From: Liolophura sinensis
Taxonomy: Eukaryota > Mollusca > Polyplacophora > Chitonida > Chitonidae
DNA: 64,000 nt
Direction of reading: 5' to 3'
Assembly (NCBI RefSeq): GCF_032854445.1
Contig: NC_088295.1
Span: forward strand, 41,897,385-41,961,384
The position numbers and the translations under genes were made by a program. The notes under the pieces are model-generated. The model was not told the origin of the DNA and ran no database searches. It saw only the letters and a program-made list of their open reading frames with translations. Positions 49,592 through 61,522 of this stretch are shown one piece after another (positions within the stretch are counted from its first letter, which is position 1; each line of letters starts with the position of its first letter).

Positions 49592-50080
49592 ATCGATGGA
49601 TCGACTCTTAAGACGTTGTGTCAACAGCATGGGCCCCTCCAGTTCTTCTACCTGAATCATGGACAAGCTCTTGTCCGGTACTCAAAGGGCGAGGAAGCGA
49701 GCAAGGCCCAGAAGTCTCTGAACACATGCATTCTGGGGAACACGACGATTCTGGCAGAGTTTGTCTCTGATGCAGAGGTGACACGGTTCATGCAGGAGAG
49801 CAGCGCAGTCAATGCTTCCTCCACCCCTAGTCAATGGTCACAGTCCTCTCAACCCAACTACCGGTCCGCTGGCCACTATTCTAACCGCAGTGAGACCACC
49901 GTCTGGAACCACGCTGCTGCTGCTTCTGGTCCACCACCGCCGCCTGCCGCCTTCTCGTCCGGTTTCCCTGGAAACAGCACAATGTGGGGGGGTGGGAACC
50001 TGTGGGGAGGGAGCCTGGCCCTGGAAGAGCATAGCTCTAACCCTTTACTGGGCAATCTTCTTGGGGGGGAATCTATATAA
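49592..50080 (+). CDS. TNRC6: TNRC6 last exon: RRM and C-terminal tail
   Basis: It begins after TATTCTTGCAG and ends at TAA/TAG-type stop position 50078-50080. It encodes IDGSTLKTLCQQHGPLQFFY, LNHGQALVRYSKGEEASKAQ, KSLNTCILGNTTILAEFVSD, the body of the TNRC6 RRM (vertebrate IDGSTLRTLC and LGNTTILAEF). The tail has further Trp (TTVWNH, STMWGGGNLWGG) and ends LLGNLLGGESI, close to the vertebrate LGGGGESM end. Known for the family: this RRM is a poor RNA binder, and the flanking mid and C-terminal regions carry the silencing activity. Confidence 0.97.
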   Translation: MDGSTLKTLCQQHGPLQFFYLNHGQALVRYSKGEEASKAQKSLNTCILGNTTILAEFVSDAEVTRFMQESSAVNASSTPSQWSQSSQPNYRSAGHYSNRSETTVWNHAAAASGPPPPPAAFSSGFPGNSTMWGGGNLWGGSLALEEHSSNPLLGNLLGGESI

Positions 50081-51158
50081 CTATGAACCAAGGCCTGCCT
50101 TGGTGTGATCTCGTTAAAACTAATGCACGCGGGTTTAGCTGAAATAGTGATGGGGGCTCAGTATTGTAGAATTATTCTAGAATTAGACTGTTTAAATGTT
50201 TCTATGATTGATTATAATGATACATGATTATGCTTAAATGTGTTGTTGAGAGTTTGGGCAGCCATAGTCAGGACTTCCGCTTCACCAGGGCCCAAAAGAT
50301 GCATGCAAAATGTGGTGCTCACTGCTTCAAAGAAGTACAGCACAAAGTTTTATTTTTCATACTTCTTCTGAAGTATTCAAGTCTTTCAGAATATTTCCTT
50401 CATGATCTTGTCAGGGCTCTGGTGAGTGGGCATTGACCCAAGTCTTTATTACCTACCGTGCTGGCTCTTGTATTTGAGTCACCAAAGTTGCACAAGTACA
50501 CATGTACAAAAACTATGAAAAGGGAAAAATTTAAAAAAAAAAAAATTGTATGGAAGGATTTAAATAGAAGTCAATTTTTTTGTCATTATTATGCCAGTCA
50601 TGACTTGCACATTCTCAAAGAATTTGATTACTGCTAAAGTATAATATATCTATATATATATTGTATTTGCTATAAAATAATAGTGCAAAAAGAGGGAAAT
50701 CTCGTTCTGTGACAAAGATAGGGTGTGTAATTTACGTTTTGTTACACTTGTTCCAGTGTAGGCTATATAGCCTGGACCCTTCTCCTGTGATATCCCGCCA
50801 TTGTATGTACTTGTGGTCCTCTTTGGTAAGAAACGGATGATAATGATATGGAATTATTTAATGGTAGTGCTATACCAGAGTTTATCACAACCACAAAGGT
50901 GTTACAAATATATCACAAGTTAACAAAACTTTTTTGGTGTGCAGTCCAGTTGTATAAAGCTGGCCTGCCAGTGTTTTGCCATCTTCCCACAACTCAGCAA
51001 TAGTACTATTCTGTCCATGTAGTTTAGGTGGACCATATTATATTCCCAGTGCCTATATCAGCTTGCCATGACAAAGGGACTGTGACAGCACTTGGCCATT
51101 CTGGGAGCTCTTATTGTATTACTGTGTAAGGTTGTATATTCACAAGATCTATGAAGAA

Positions 51159-51164
51159 AATAAA
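51159..51164 (+). terminator. candidate proximal poly(A) signal AATAAA
   Basis: AATAAA in GAAGAAAATAAAACTC, followed by a genomic A-rich region. It could act as a proximal site or only cause internal oligo(dT) priming. Confidence 0.35.
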
Positions 51165-52604
51165 ACTCAAAAGGAAAAAAATTCATAAAACAGAAAAAAA
51201 AAAAAATATAAAAACTTGTTTAAAAAATGCAAAAAAAAAAAATCACAAAGCCTTCTAAAAAAACAGAAAAAAAAGAGAAAACAGCGAAGTGTCTGTATGG
51301 GCTCAGACATGTCCCTTGTGATCATTAATTTTAATCCAAAGAGCAGCTACCCTCTTCGTGATCTGTAGGAATCCAGACTTGAACTGTATTCTGATGGTGC
51401 CAGGTTATATTAAGGATCTAAGCTTTATCAGGAACCAACCACCTGTGAAACTGTGCTCAGCTGACAAAGACGAGATTTGCAATGCATTTTGTTCTCCCCC
51501 ACTTTGATAATGATAATATATATTATATTGAGATTCCCATTGCTGATAAAACAAATCGTAGATGACTCATTGTTGCGTCTAATTGGCATACTACCACAAC
51601 TACTATTCGATATGTAGTTTACAAATTGTTTTTATTGATACCTGTGCATCTCTGTTATTATAAATGTATTGTTGGAATGGAAGCATTCCTCTGGCAGTCT
51701 ATGCATTGTCTCCGAGTGACTCCAATCATATTAAAAGCACAAGAGTTCTTAACTTACTTGACTGACATGCCAGCCCCATGGGGGTTAGTGCTGTGGGGGG
51801 TTGGGGCAAAGGGGAGGGGTCAGTCGGACTGCCGCGGGTGTATGTGTTAAGTGTTATTCAGGCTCGTTCATTGCCAAAGTCGTTCAACGTTGTAGCCTGT
51901 CCATCATAATGACAATCATACTTGTGCTTGGTTACTGCTGGTCTAAGTGGTGTTGGTGACAGCATACATACATTCGTCCTACCACTATTGCTTTAACTCG
52001 TCTCCGTATTTGTTCTCTTGAATGTATTGATCATATCCAATTCGTACTTAATTTTGATCAGTTTCAAATTCCAGTATGAAATCAGGCTACGTGCTATTTA
52101 TTGATTTTTGATTTTTTTTTCATTTCCTATGTCAATTTTTTTTTTCCATGTGTCTTTTTTTTTTCTCTGTTTTGAAGTTTATTGAAGGCTTTTTGTGGCA
52201 TGACAACAAGTATCTATAGTCTAGGGCATGAACCAGGGGAGTGAACTGATCTTAAATTGTCAAATCTTGAACTATTGCATCTTATCTTTGTGGCCTCTTA
52301 CCTGGCGAGATTGAGAGTTGTGTTTATCTCGGATGGTTTTAAGTGCAGCAGTAAGCAGCAATCAATTCAGGTATTGCTATTGAGAGTGATATTTTATTTT
52401 GTAATTTTTATTGATGACCATTTACTTAACTTCCAGCTAAGTAACCAGCTTTGAAAGTGCAGAAAATGTAGATCAAAAGTTTACCTCTCCAGACAGCATT
52501 TCCAATGTGTAGTGATACAGTATTTTGTATGCTTTTGTCTGTATTTTGTTTTTCAATCTTGAATTTCCTGTCGAGAGGATATAACTGTGTAAATTAGATC
52601 TTTC

Positions 52605-52610
52605 AATAAA
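52605..52610 (+). terminator. candidate distal poly(A) signal AATAAA
   Basis: TTTCAATAAAGTGATG, with a CTGTCTTGTC stretch about 20-30 nt downstream. This is the best candidate for the TNRC6 transcript end. Confidence 0.55.
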
Positions 52611-52630
52611 GTGATGATATCATACCTCAA

Positions 52631-54051
52631 CTGTCTTGTCAATCAGCTGAATATTTCATGTGATACAAGTACATAATAAACTGAAAAACTAGTTTGCCAT
52701 TTTCAAAAGTTTCTGAAGTGTGAAACTGAAACGAGGCTAACCAACCAAGTTATATTATCCATTCCTCACTTGATCTGTAAGTTGTCATCTGTTATGGAAC
52801 TAGGCTTTATTTGTGGCTAATGGGGATATAGTTCATGTAATGCGAAATCTTGATGAAATCTTCTCGATGTGAATTTAATTCAAAATGACAGGACTAACAC
52901 ATGAACACAAGGCTATCCAATAACTTGCAAATCTTGCTCTAAAGCAGTATCAGCTTACATGACTGATACACCAGCTTATGGCTGGAAATGATCAGTTTGG
53001 TTTCCCGCAGTAAACAAGTTTTAGCCAAGATAGCTCTTGTACCAAGTGTTGATAAGGGTGGATTGTTCCAGGTCTCCTCCACAGTTCCAGGAAACCATGA
53101 CTTGAAACCTATGTTGAACAATTGTCATTCTTCCACTTAAGTAAGGGAGCTGGATTTGGCTCTCTGAATAACATGTTTAAGTTAAGTTACGGGTTTAATC
53201 TTTGCCTTGGACAGGGAATTGGTAAATTCCTCTGCTTTTGTGGCTTCTTTGGTGACATTCTGTCTTCACCAGTGCAGTTGGCGTCAGTCCACATCAAAAA
53301 TGAAAGTTTATCAGTAACTTGTTAATGTTTGCTAATCGACCCTGGCACTCTGGTTTCCTCCACAGATAAAACTGATTGCTGTCGTATACATGTGTGTGAA
53401 AAATCCTGGAGTGCAGAATTTTAACAGCAACGCATTTGAGTGGTTACAGGGGCAATGTAAATGTAATTTAAGGGATTGTAAATGACCAGGAGAATAAGAA
53501 TTACAAATCTACATTTATTTTCATGAATTTGTGACAACTACATGTAAGTATAGCCATGTTGCCAGTTTGGATTCGACAAAGATACTTGAAAAGCTCAGGA
53601 TGGAAGAACCAATCTTATGTAACGAAATTGAGAGTCTGTCCAATACGACCACTTCCCATCCTGTGCATTTATAGCAAGGTAAAATCATGATACGATTTAT
53701 TTCATTGTTGTTAAACACCATACTCAAGAAATTTGCACATGACAGTTTTATGGGTAGCCTGGTGTAGACTACTGACTTCAGGCAAGTTCATGACGGGGAT
53801 TTTCGAGTTCAATGTCTTTTGTTCTTAAAGGTGAAAATAGTCCTCTTATGTGAAAAAATATTAGGCATCCTTTTTTGACATCAATTTAATGATCATCTGT
53901 CTCACTGTGTTCCAAGAGGCATAAATGACACCTGTTTTCTTAAGGAGCTTCTCAAGTTCACAAACGTTTGTCTCCTCAATTTTTTCCGTCGACCGTCTAC
54001 TGTAAGTCAGCAGTTTTTGTGAACTTCTCAAATACGTGTGTTTCATCAGCT
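52631..54051. other. intergenic, with SINE A remnants
   Basis: A degraded plus-strand SINE A-like body lies at about 53350-53430 (TGGTTTCCTCCACAG ... CTGGAGTGCAG) and a minus-strand tail at about 53700-53740 (AAACACCATACTCAAGAAAT). No gene is supported. Confidence 0.4.
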
Positions 54052-55600
54052 CACCATCCTACAGGAATGGGGGCAGCATCAAAACACCGTCCTATGGGAG
54101 TAGGGGCTGAAACTGTACACCATCCTATAGGAATAGAGACTATCAGAACACCATCTCATTGGAATAGGTACTGCATCAGAACAGTATTCTACAGGAATAG
54201 GTAGCATTCCTATGGGAATGGAGAGCATTGGTACGCCATCCCAGAGGATATTGTCCAACAGAAGTGATGGCTGAATCTTACACCATCCAACAGGGTATTG
54301 TCCTACAGAAGTGATGGCTGAATCTGTACACCATCCTACAGGGTATTGTCCTATAGAAGTGATGGCTGAACCTGTACACCATCCTACAGGGTATTGTCCT
54401 ATAGAAATGATGGCTGAATCTGTACACCATCCAACAGGGTATTGTCCTACAGAAGTGATGGCTGAATCTGTACACCATCCTACAGGGTATTGTCCTATAG
54501 AAGTGATGGCTGAATCTGTACACCATCCTATAGGGTATTGTCCTATAGAAGTGATGGCTGAATCTGTACACCATCCTACAGGGTATTGTCCTATAGAATT
54601 GATGGCTGAATCTGTACACCATCCTACAGGGTATTGTCCTACAGAAGTGATGGCTGAATCTGTACACCATCCTACAGGGTATTGTTCTATAGAAGTGATG
54701 ACTGAACCTGTACACCATCCTACAGGGTATTGTCCTATAGAAGTGATGGCTGAATCTGTACACCATCCTACAGGGTATTGTCCTATAGAATTGATGGCTG
54801 AATCTGTACACCATCCTACAGGGTATTGTCCTATAGAAGTGATGGCTGAACCTGTACACCATCCTATAGGGTATTGTCCTATAGAAGCAATGGTTGAACC
54901 TGTACACCATCCTACAGGGTATTGTCCTATAGAAGTGATGGCTGAACCTGTACACCATCCTACAGGGTATTGTCCTACAGAAGTGATGGCTGAACCTGTA
55001 CACCATCCTACAGGGTATTGTCCTACAGAAGTGAAATCTGAATCTTTACACCATCCAACAGGGTATTGTCCTACAGAAGTGATGGCTGAATCTGTACACC
55101 ATCCTACAGGGTATTGTCCTATAGAAGTGATGGCTGAACCTGTACACCATCCTACAGGGTATTGTCCTATAGAAGCGATGGTTGAACCTGTACACCATCC
55201 TACAGGGTATTGTCCTATAGAAGTGATAGCTGAACCTGTACACCATCCTACAGGGTATTGTCCTATAGAAGTGATGGCTGAATCTGTACACCATCCTACA
55301 GGGTATTGTCCTATAGAAGTGATGGCTGAATCTGTACACCATGCTACAGGGTATTGTCCTACAGAAATTATGGCTGAATCTGTACACCATCCCATGGGGT
55401 ATCCTACAGGAATGGGGACTGTATCAGAACACCATCCTACAGGAATGGCGACTTCCTCAGAATACCATCCTACAGGAATTGGGGGTGGGGGTGTGGCGGG
55501 GGGGGGGGGGGCATCAGTACTATCCTACAGGAATGGAGGTTGGGGGCATCAGTACTGGCCTACAGAAATGGGGGGTGGGGGCATCAGTACTGGCCTATAG
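54052..55600. repeat. composite minisatellite: 48-bp core with 33-bp flanks
   Basis: The core is 23 consecutive 48-bp units without indels (54281-55384), plus one 47-bp unit before it. Each begins CACCATCCTACAGGGTATTG. The left flank (54052-54233) and right flank (55385-55600) hold older, looser units of about 33 bp (for example 54052-54084 and 54085-54117), with a G-rich right edge. Because 48 is a multiple of three, the core is open in several frames on both strands (16-residue period such as GYCPIEVMAESVHHPT). Variation is mostly at single C/T sites that change the amino acid, so I see no sign of selection on a protein. Confidence 0.95.
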
Positions 55601-55965
55601 GACTGGATATATGGTCCCAAGAAGTCTGCATTCAAAATTAAGTTGGTTATTCCTACAATAAATTATGGGCAGCATTAATCCACTGTCAACATTTACATGC
55701 GCGGCATCAACCCACCTTAACCCTACGGCTTTCTTTAGCCAACGGAATTATTGGCCTCTGCCAGAAGTTTCCATGGAAGTATCGGGTTTAATCCAGCTTC
55801 CACTGGTTTAAGACCAACTGTGAGGTGATATGTCAGATATCTTGCAGAAGGTGGGCTAGCGGCTTTCAATCCACCCACCCTACATTATAATATACAAATT
55901 AAATTAAACTGGCACAGAGGAGACCAGAAAGTCTATGAAAACAATGCATAAAGAAATAAGCCAAA
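55601..55965. other. no recognisable feature
   Basis: Short intergenic stretch between the minisatellite and the inferred TEX2 transcript end. Confidence 0.35.
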
Positions 55966-55986
55966 CATACAATAATGGGAGCCAGT

Positions 55987-55992
55987 TTTATT
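55987..55992 (-). terminator. candidate distal TEX2 poly(A) signal
   Basis: AATAAA on the minus strand with a downstream GT-rich element. Position relative to the gene is the only other support. Confidence 0.3.
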
Positions 55993-56836
55993 AAACATAC
56001 AACACAGCAATGAAATTCAACTAGGACATGCATACAGTAAAAACCTTCAAAATGAACAGTTCATGTTGCAAAAATACATGGATGTACATGTACATATTAA
56101 TCATAGCAAGATCAACAATGGAATGCTTGTGGATCTGATTTAGCCAAAAGACAAGACAGCTTTTCAATTACCGGTACCACATTCCATTACAGCACATCAT
56201 ATATATATCATACATGTAGTAATAACCATTTACAATGTATTGTAATGTAGGTTCTATTCTACATTCATTTGATCCTCATCAATACATGTAAGTAACCGAT
56301 TAAAATTACAAATATTTCATCCAAAACACATGTACTTGTAGCTTTTATTCATTAAATCAAAATCCTGACCCCAAATTTTCAAACAAAAATGAAGCTCAAA
56401 CCAAATCCACATAAGAAAATCTCACACAAGTATTCATTTTTTTTTCCTTTTCTTTTTTATACATTACTTTTCCAGATTTTTTCCTTTCAGCTTTGATTTG
56501 TCTAACAATCTGGGGGCAATTGTGTTTAGAGATCGCATCATGCAGCACCAAGAAATATACATTGATAAAACACATTTAATAAATTATATACTTGATATAA
56601 CATTACCAAATGACATGATAAGCAGTTTTCCTATGAAATCAACTCACAAAAGTATTACTACATGTCAAGACTGAAGCTTCATCCCAAGTCTTTTTCCTGA
56701 AAGTCACATTTTCCATCTCACAATATGGCCAGAAAACAGTGCAAAGTGCTCACCAGGCAGACTTCACACAAATTCTTCATACATAATAAGTATATATCTT
56801 TGATCAGTTTACACAAGCATTGTTGTACGATTATTT

Positions 56837-57198
56837 TGGTGGCCTAAAGGTTTGGGCATCTGCCTCAAAGGCGGGACATCCGGGATCAAACCCAGGTCAG
56901 GTCACACCAAAGACTTTATAAATGGTACTTGCTCCTGCCTTGCTTGGCGTTCAGCACTGAGAGGTTAGAGCAAGGAAACAAGACTGGTTGGCCCAGTGTC
57001 AGTATAACGTCACTGGGTGGAGTGTCATGTTTGGTGTCTTCGGCATGATACTTCAGTGGCTGCAGTACTTTGGCCGCATGGACTCACCCTGCCACAAGAA
57101 GGCACAGTATATGCCATACTCCTAATGACTCATTGACATACAACTGAAAAATTGTTAAGAACGATGTTAAGCCCCCAGCTTACATACATACATACATA
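56837..57198 (+). mobile_element. SINE family B, near full length
   Basis: The head is GGTGGCCTAAAGGTTTGGGC with B-box-like GGGATCAAACCC at about 56882-56893. The body is CTGAGAGGTTAGAGCAAGGA and GCCACAAGAAGGCACAGTAT. The tail is AACTGAAAAATTGTTAAGAA then (CATA)n. The clearest tRNA-like head of the family. Confidence 0.88.
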
Positions 57199-58604
57199 GA
57201 TACAGGCATTGTTGTTTTCTGTTGGACATGACCAGTGATAGCAGTTTTGTATAAAACCCACCCACAAATTTATTATTATGAGTACCGGTATACTCCCTTG
57301 GTAACCCCTGCATTACAATCTCTGCTGGACCAACCCTATCTGAATCCTTCAAGCACGCAAGCTTACTGGTCAAGGGTGAGATGGACAATTCAGCTGAATG
57401 AAGTCAGCCAGATTGAGGTCAGGAGGTTACATATTATCACTAAGCTATTTTCTTATTAACATTAATTGTCACAGCATTATGGTATATGTTTAGGATCTAA
57501 CCAAGATTATGAAGCAGAAAATTCTTAACACAACAGAGATAGCAGCATACCCTATAATAAAAGTGGTAAGAGGGGTGGCAGGAGGTGGGAGTGTATTTGC
57601 TCCATTAGGCCATCCAGGTATTCTGTAGTCAGGACAGTCCCTGGAAACTCAGCTTTTAAGTAGGAGTAATTTCTTCTAAATTTTGAGACACCTAGTCTGC
57701 TCATTTTAGCCAATATATATATGTAATATATACATAATATACACATCTTAATTTTAGAAGAACTATACATGTATGTTCACTGTTATAATTAACACTACAT
57801 TATCTACATATAGTTATAAAATAATCATAATGAAATTAGCCATTTTTTGTGGATTTTCAGAGGATGGAAATGGTAATATTTTATGTCTATAATAGACATA
57901 TTTTTAAGACTAGATCACACTTTTGCTGTACATGCACACTAAGTTAGACAATTTGCTGACGGATATACCTCATCTCAGATTATCATGCCTATAACATGCT
58001 TGAAGCGGAAGTTGTTCTGCATAAGCGTGCATGGCTTTTTAATGCCTTGCACACAAACAGCCTCTGCCTCATACCATACCCTGCATTGGGTATTCAGATA
58101 GGTGGGTGTAGGCTACGTCAAGGAAAGTTGTTATACTTATAGAGCATTGTGAATTTTTAATGCAGCATTTGAATTCAGATGGGTGGGAAGCAGCACTATA
58201 TTCATGGATTACAGAAAAGTTCCTTAAAAATTTTAATTTATTTGAAATTAATCAAGCACTACATACACATTTGAAAATACAAAAGACTATTCTGTCTTCG
58301 TCGAGACAGTACTGCACTCTTTGAGACAGTAGTTCTAACATTTAACATGGCTGGGATCTGACGTACCTGATCCCATCAATCTTCATTCCTTGCTGTGCTA
58401 ATAGACCTTTCTGCACTGTGAATGAAGAGCATGCATTTGCATGACCAATCATGATCATATTGTTGTGAACAGTTCAACCGGATGTCCTACACAACAGCTA
58501 CAAACGTACAATCCTTCTGTATCATCATGGCATCACAATAGAGAAAATTTTCCACCGCAACAAGTCGGATGTGTACAAGCTCATCATTCTCTGCTGCTAT
58601 GCCT
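57199..58604. other. no recognisable feature
   Basis: No gene or repeat that I can support. The 74-aa ORF at 57235 has no recognisable content. Confidence 0.35.
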
Positions 58605-58727
58605 GTAAACTACCTCTTTGTGCTTGTGAACTACCTTTTTGTGCTTGTGTACTACATCTTTGTGCTTGTGTACTACCTCTTTGTGATTGTGTACTACATC
58701 TTTGTGCTTGTGAACTATTTCTTTGCT
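58605..58727. repeat. 24-bp tandem repeat, about 5 copies
   Basis: Units of the form CTACCTCTTTGTGCTTGTGA plus four bases, with small substitutions. Because 24 is a multiple of three, one frame reads as a very hydrophobic 8-residue repeat (NYLFVLVY type); I take this as chance. Confidence 0.88.
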
Positions 58728-60210
58728 TTACAAGCTCAACTATGCAGAAGCAGTCACATATTACAGAAAATACCAATAGTAAAAGCGCACACCTCTTAAA
58801 GCGACTTGTTTTAAGCCGGGCAAATGATCCCTATTTCTTTCACCAAAAATTGAATGAAAAGGAACGGGTGGGATATCTGGCATGTGGGATATCAGGCATG
58901 TGGGATCCATCCATCCGTATATCTATACATATATATCAGCAGAACAATCAACTGGGGTACTACATCAACCAGCAGAAAACATTCACAGATACAACACAGG
59001 AGCATATCATTGCGGAAACTTAAACACTTCTTTAAGTGGTCATTTAAAGTCATTTTGTATGTTTATTGCGTCCAAAAAAAAAAAAAAATAGCAAAGTACT
59101 ATATACATGCATGTGCTACCAGTTGGACTCTATTTCCCAGGTCACCCAACGATGGGTGGGGACAACATGTATGGCATATATATAATACACTAGTATAACA
59201 GTATTGTGACATCAAACAGTTAAATTGACAAAAACAGGGATGACATATATGTATCACTTTTATGATACTTTCTCAATATCAAAAGCTATCAGGTACATCA
59301 TTCCATGCAGCTTATAGTACGATATATTTGCTGTAAATCTACATGTATCACTCGCACCACAGCCTCTAACATACTCATAAACTGTTACCTACATTAACAG
59401 TTACAAACATACATCCATGTATAAAAGAGAATTGTGAAATTACAGTTTTGCTTAGATCTATTTATTAAATGTATCATCAAGGTTAAGTCCTTACCATTCT
59501 TTCTTATGATCACAAAACACATCATTTCTAACATATGCTGGGTTAGATTTTCACACTAATAATCAAAATTACCGGTACTTATCAAAGGTACAAAATTTCA
59601 CTCAACAAAATCACACATGCACTCACAGTAATAAAATATAAGAATATCTACTTTCTACTGAAATGAAATATTTGCAGTCTACCGAAATTGTAAATTTATT
59701 ATGCTGGATTGTTGGTTATATAGGCAAGCGATGGCTTAACATTTGCGAAAATGAATACTGGCGTAAATACAATGGGATGAAAACTGTTTGTGAGGAAAGT
59801 CTCACAAGGTACATAGCACAAACATAGACAAAATACATGTCTACACATGGCATAAAAAATAGTATCTGCCAGCAGTTACCAGCAGTTAGGCACACATGAT
59901 GATTGGTTTTATTGAGATATACATAAACACAAAGTCTCAAAGAATATCTGAAAAGTGCAACTAAAATCTGAACAAAATATAGACACATCTTCATCTACAG
60001 CAACTTACAAAACTAATCACTAAAGTTCAATAAAAAAAATATACATTTCACTTTTGAATCTGACAAATTCAACAATTTCTGGGTCTAAATGGACAATTCA
60101 GACAATAAATTGACAATGCAACCAAAACTTATGCATAATTAACATCACCACTACCAGCATGAAAGATACATTCATTTGTAAGGAGTAGAGGTGACATATC
60201 AAGGATTAGG

Positions 60211-60417
60211 GGACAATTCCACAAAGCCATTTCAGACTTAAGTCAAAATTTTAAATACAATCTTAAAGCTTATTATTGAGCTTTAGAAATTAATCTAGTA
60301 TCATCCTGATCAATGTTATTTTAAGACAAAAGTGTCCATGTTTCAGAATAAAAAATGAAGCATTTTGAAGAGGTTTTAAATTTTGACTTAAGTCAGAAAT
60401 GGCTTTGTGGAATCGGC
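60211..60417. mobile_element. second foldback/MITE-like element
   Basis: The left arm, beginning GGACAATTCCACAAAGCCAT (60211-60256), and the right arm, containing CAGAAATGGCTTTGTGGAAT (about 60374-60417), are reverse complements over about 44 bp with few mismatches. They flank about 120 bp of AT-rich centre with no ORF. It is unrelated in sequence to the 431/18557 family. Confidence 0.75.
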
Positions 60418-61254
60418 ACCAGATTTAAGAGCTTAATTTTTAAACTGAACAAGAATGTTTTTGCCACAAAATCTGCAAACTTGTTCAGTTTCAAGCACAT
60501 GCCTGAACACAGACAGAAAATCTTGTAAATTTTTGTTGACACAACTAATATACTTATGCCTTGTTGCAGTGCCAAAAAAAAAACAAACAAATCAGATATA
60601 AAATTGAAATGTTGCCAACCTTTTAACGCACAAAAAATTTCTGTTTTTAATCCAACATGTACCATCTGTTAAGAGTCAAATGATTTCATGAAACATTCAA
60701 GTACAGTCAACAAGACAATTACAATAGGGCTCAAGGCCTTAGAAGAGCAACAGGTGAAAGGGATAAGGCATAAATACAACAAACCTAACAAAACTACATA
60801 TATATACAGGTATATAACGATTTGTAAAATACATAAACATGTACTTTCATTTCAATAACTATATATCTACATTAATAAGACATGAAAGCACCAAGGTATA
60901 GCTTACACACTACAAGAAAGCTGCAATACATCAGCTTTGAATAATACACCTGTGACTGGCCAACATTTCAACCAATAGAAAATGTTTAATTTTAACTTTA
61001 CAGCCTTCCAAAGTTTGGATGGAAAATGGATTTGCCTCTTCCCTAAATCATACACAAAAACATAGACTTTATATATCTACAAATACAAATATATACAGAG
61101 TCATTTTTTAACTATGACCTTTGAAAATCAAAGTAAATCTGTAGCAACCATAATGGCAGGTCATTATTCACTTATTTAAAAGTAAAATTAAATTTCTCTT
61201 AAATTAAAACTGAATCTCTACTACTGAATTAGGTTTCAACACAAAAAGAATATG

Positions 61255-61269
61255 CCCCCCCCCCCCCCC
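61255..61269. repeat. poly(C) tract of 15
   Basis: An uninterrupted C run in AT-rich sequence. Confidence 0.9.
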
Positions 61270-61517
61270 AGAATATTCATATTCCCCATCATCAAGACTA
61301 AACCAATGTTTTATTTTAAACAAATAAACCATCTACGTTATACATAACATGCATATGTACATCTTGTTTTAACAATAGTTTACATATTTATTGGTGTAGA
61401 AAACTACTTTACAACAAGTACAAATATACAGAAACAGCAGTGTACATGTATAGAGGCAATCTTTCAGACACATTTATGAATGCTCAACACAAGGAAAAGA
61501 TACACATGTAGACCTAC

Positions 61518-61522
<5 letters not shown>

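Larger units (their letters stand above)
39918..50080 (+). other. TNRC6: TNRC6/GW182 gene, recognised coding span
   Basis: Nine exons join in phase with GT-AG introns and no internal stop: 39918-40037, 42657-44701, 45172-45291, 45767-45907, 46080-46163, 46587-46644, 47039-48670, 49011-49087 and 49592-50080. Together they encode 1588 residues, close to vertebrate TNRC6 proteins in length and domain order (GW region, UBA, Q-rich, PAM2, RRM, C-terminal tail). The protein is the cytoplasmic (P-body) scaffold of miRNA silencing. It binds Argonaute through GW motifs, and recruits PABP through PAM2 and CCR4-NOT/PAN2-PAN3 through Trp- and Pro-rich segments. The N-terminal exon(s) with the initiator Met are not identified. 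One gene of this type is seen, as expected for an invertebrate. Confidence 0.95.
50081..52630 (+). other. TNRC6: TNRC6 3' UTR (inferred)
   Basis: About 2.5 kb from the stop to a canonical AATAAA at 52605, including very A-rich stretches at about 50520-50545 and 51170-51275. A long 3' UTR is usual for TNRC6 genes. The extent is inferred from poly(A) signals only. Confidence 0.55.

Noticed and set aside
54079-55600. Long ORFs of 429 aa (+) and 438 aa (-) as repeat proteins
   Set aside because: They are a by-product of a 48-bp tandem unit without stops. Both strands and several frames are open, variable sites are not silent, and there is no start context or splice structure.
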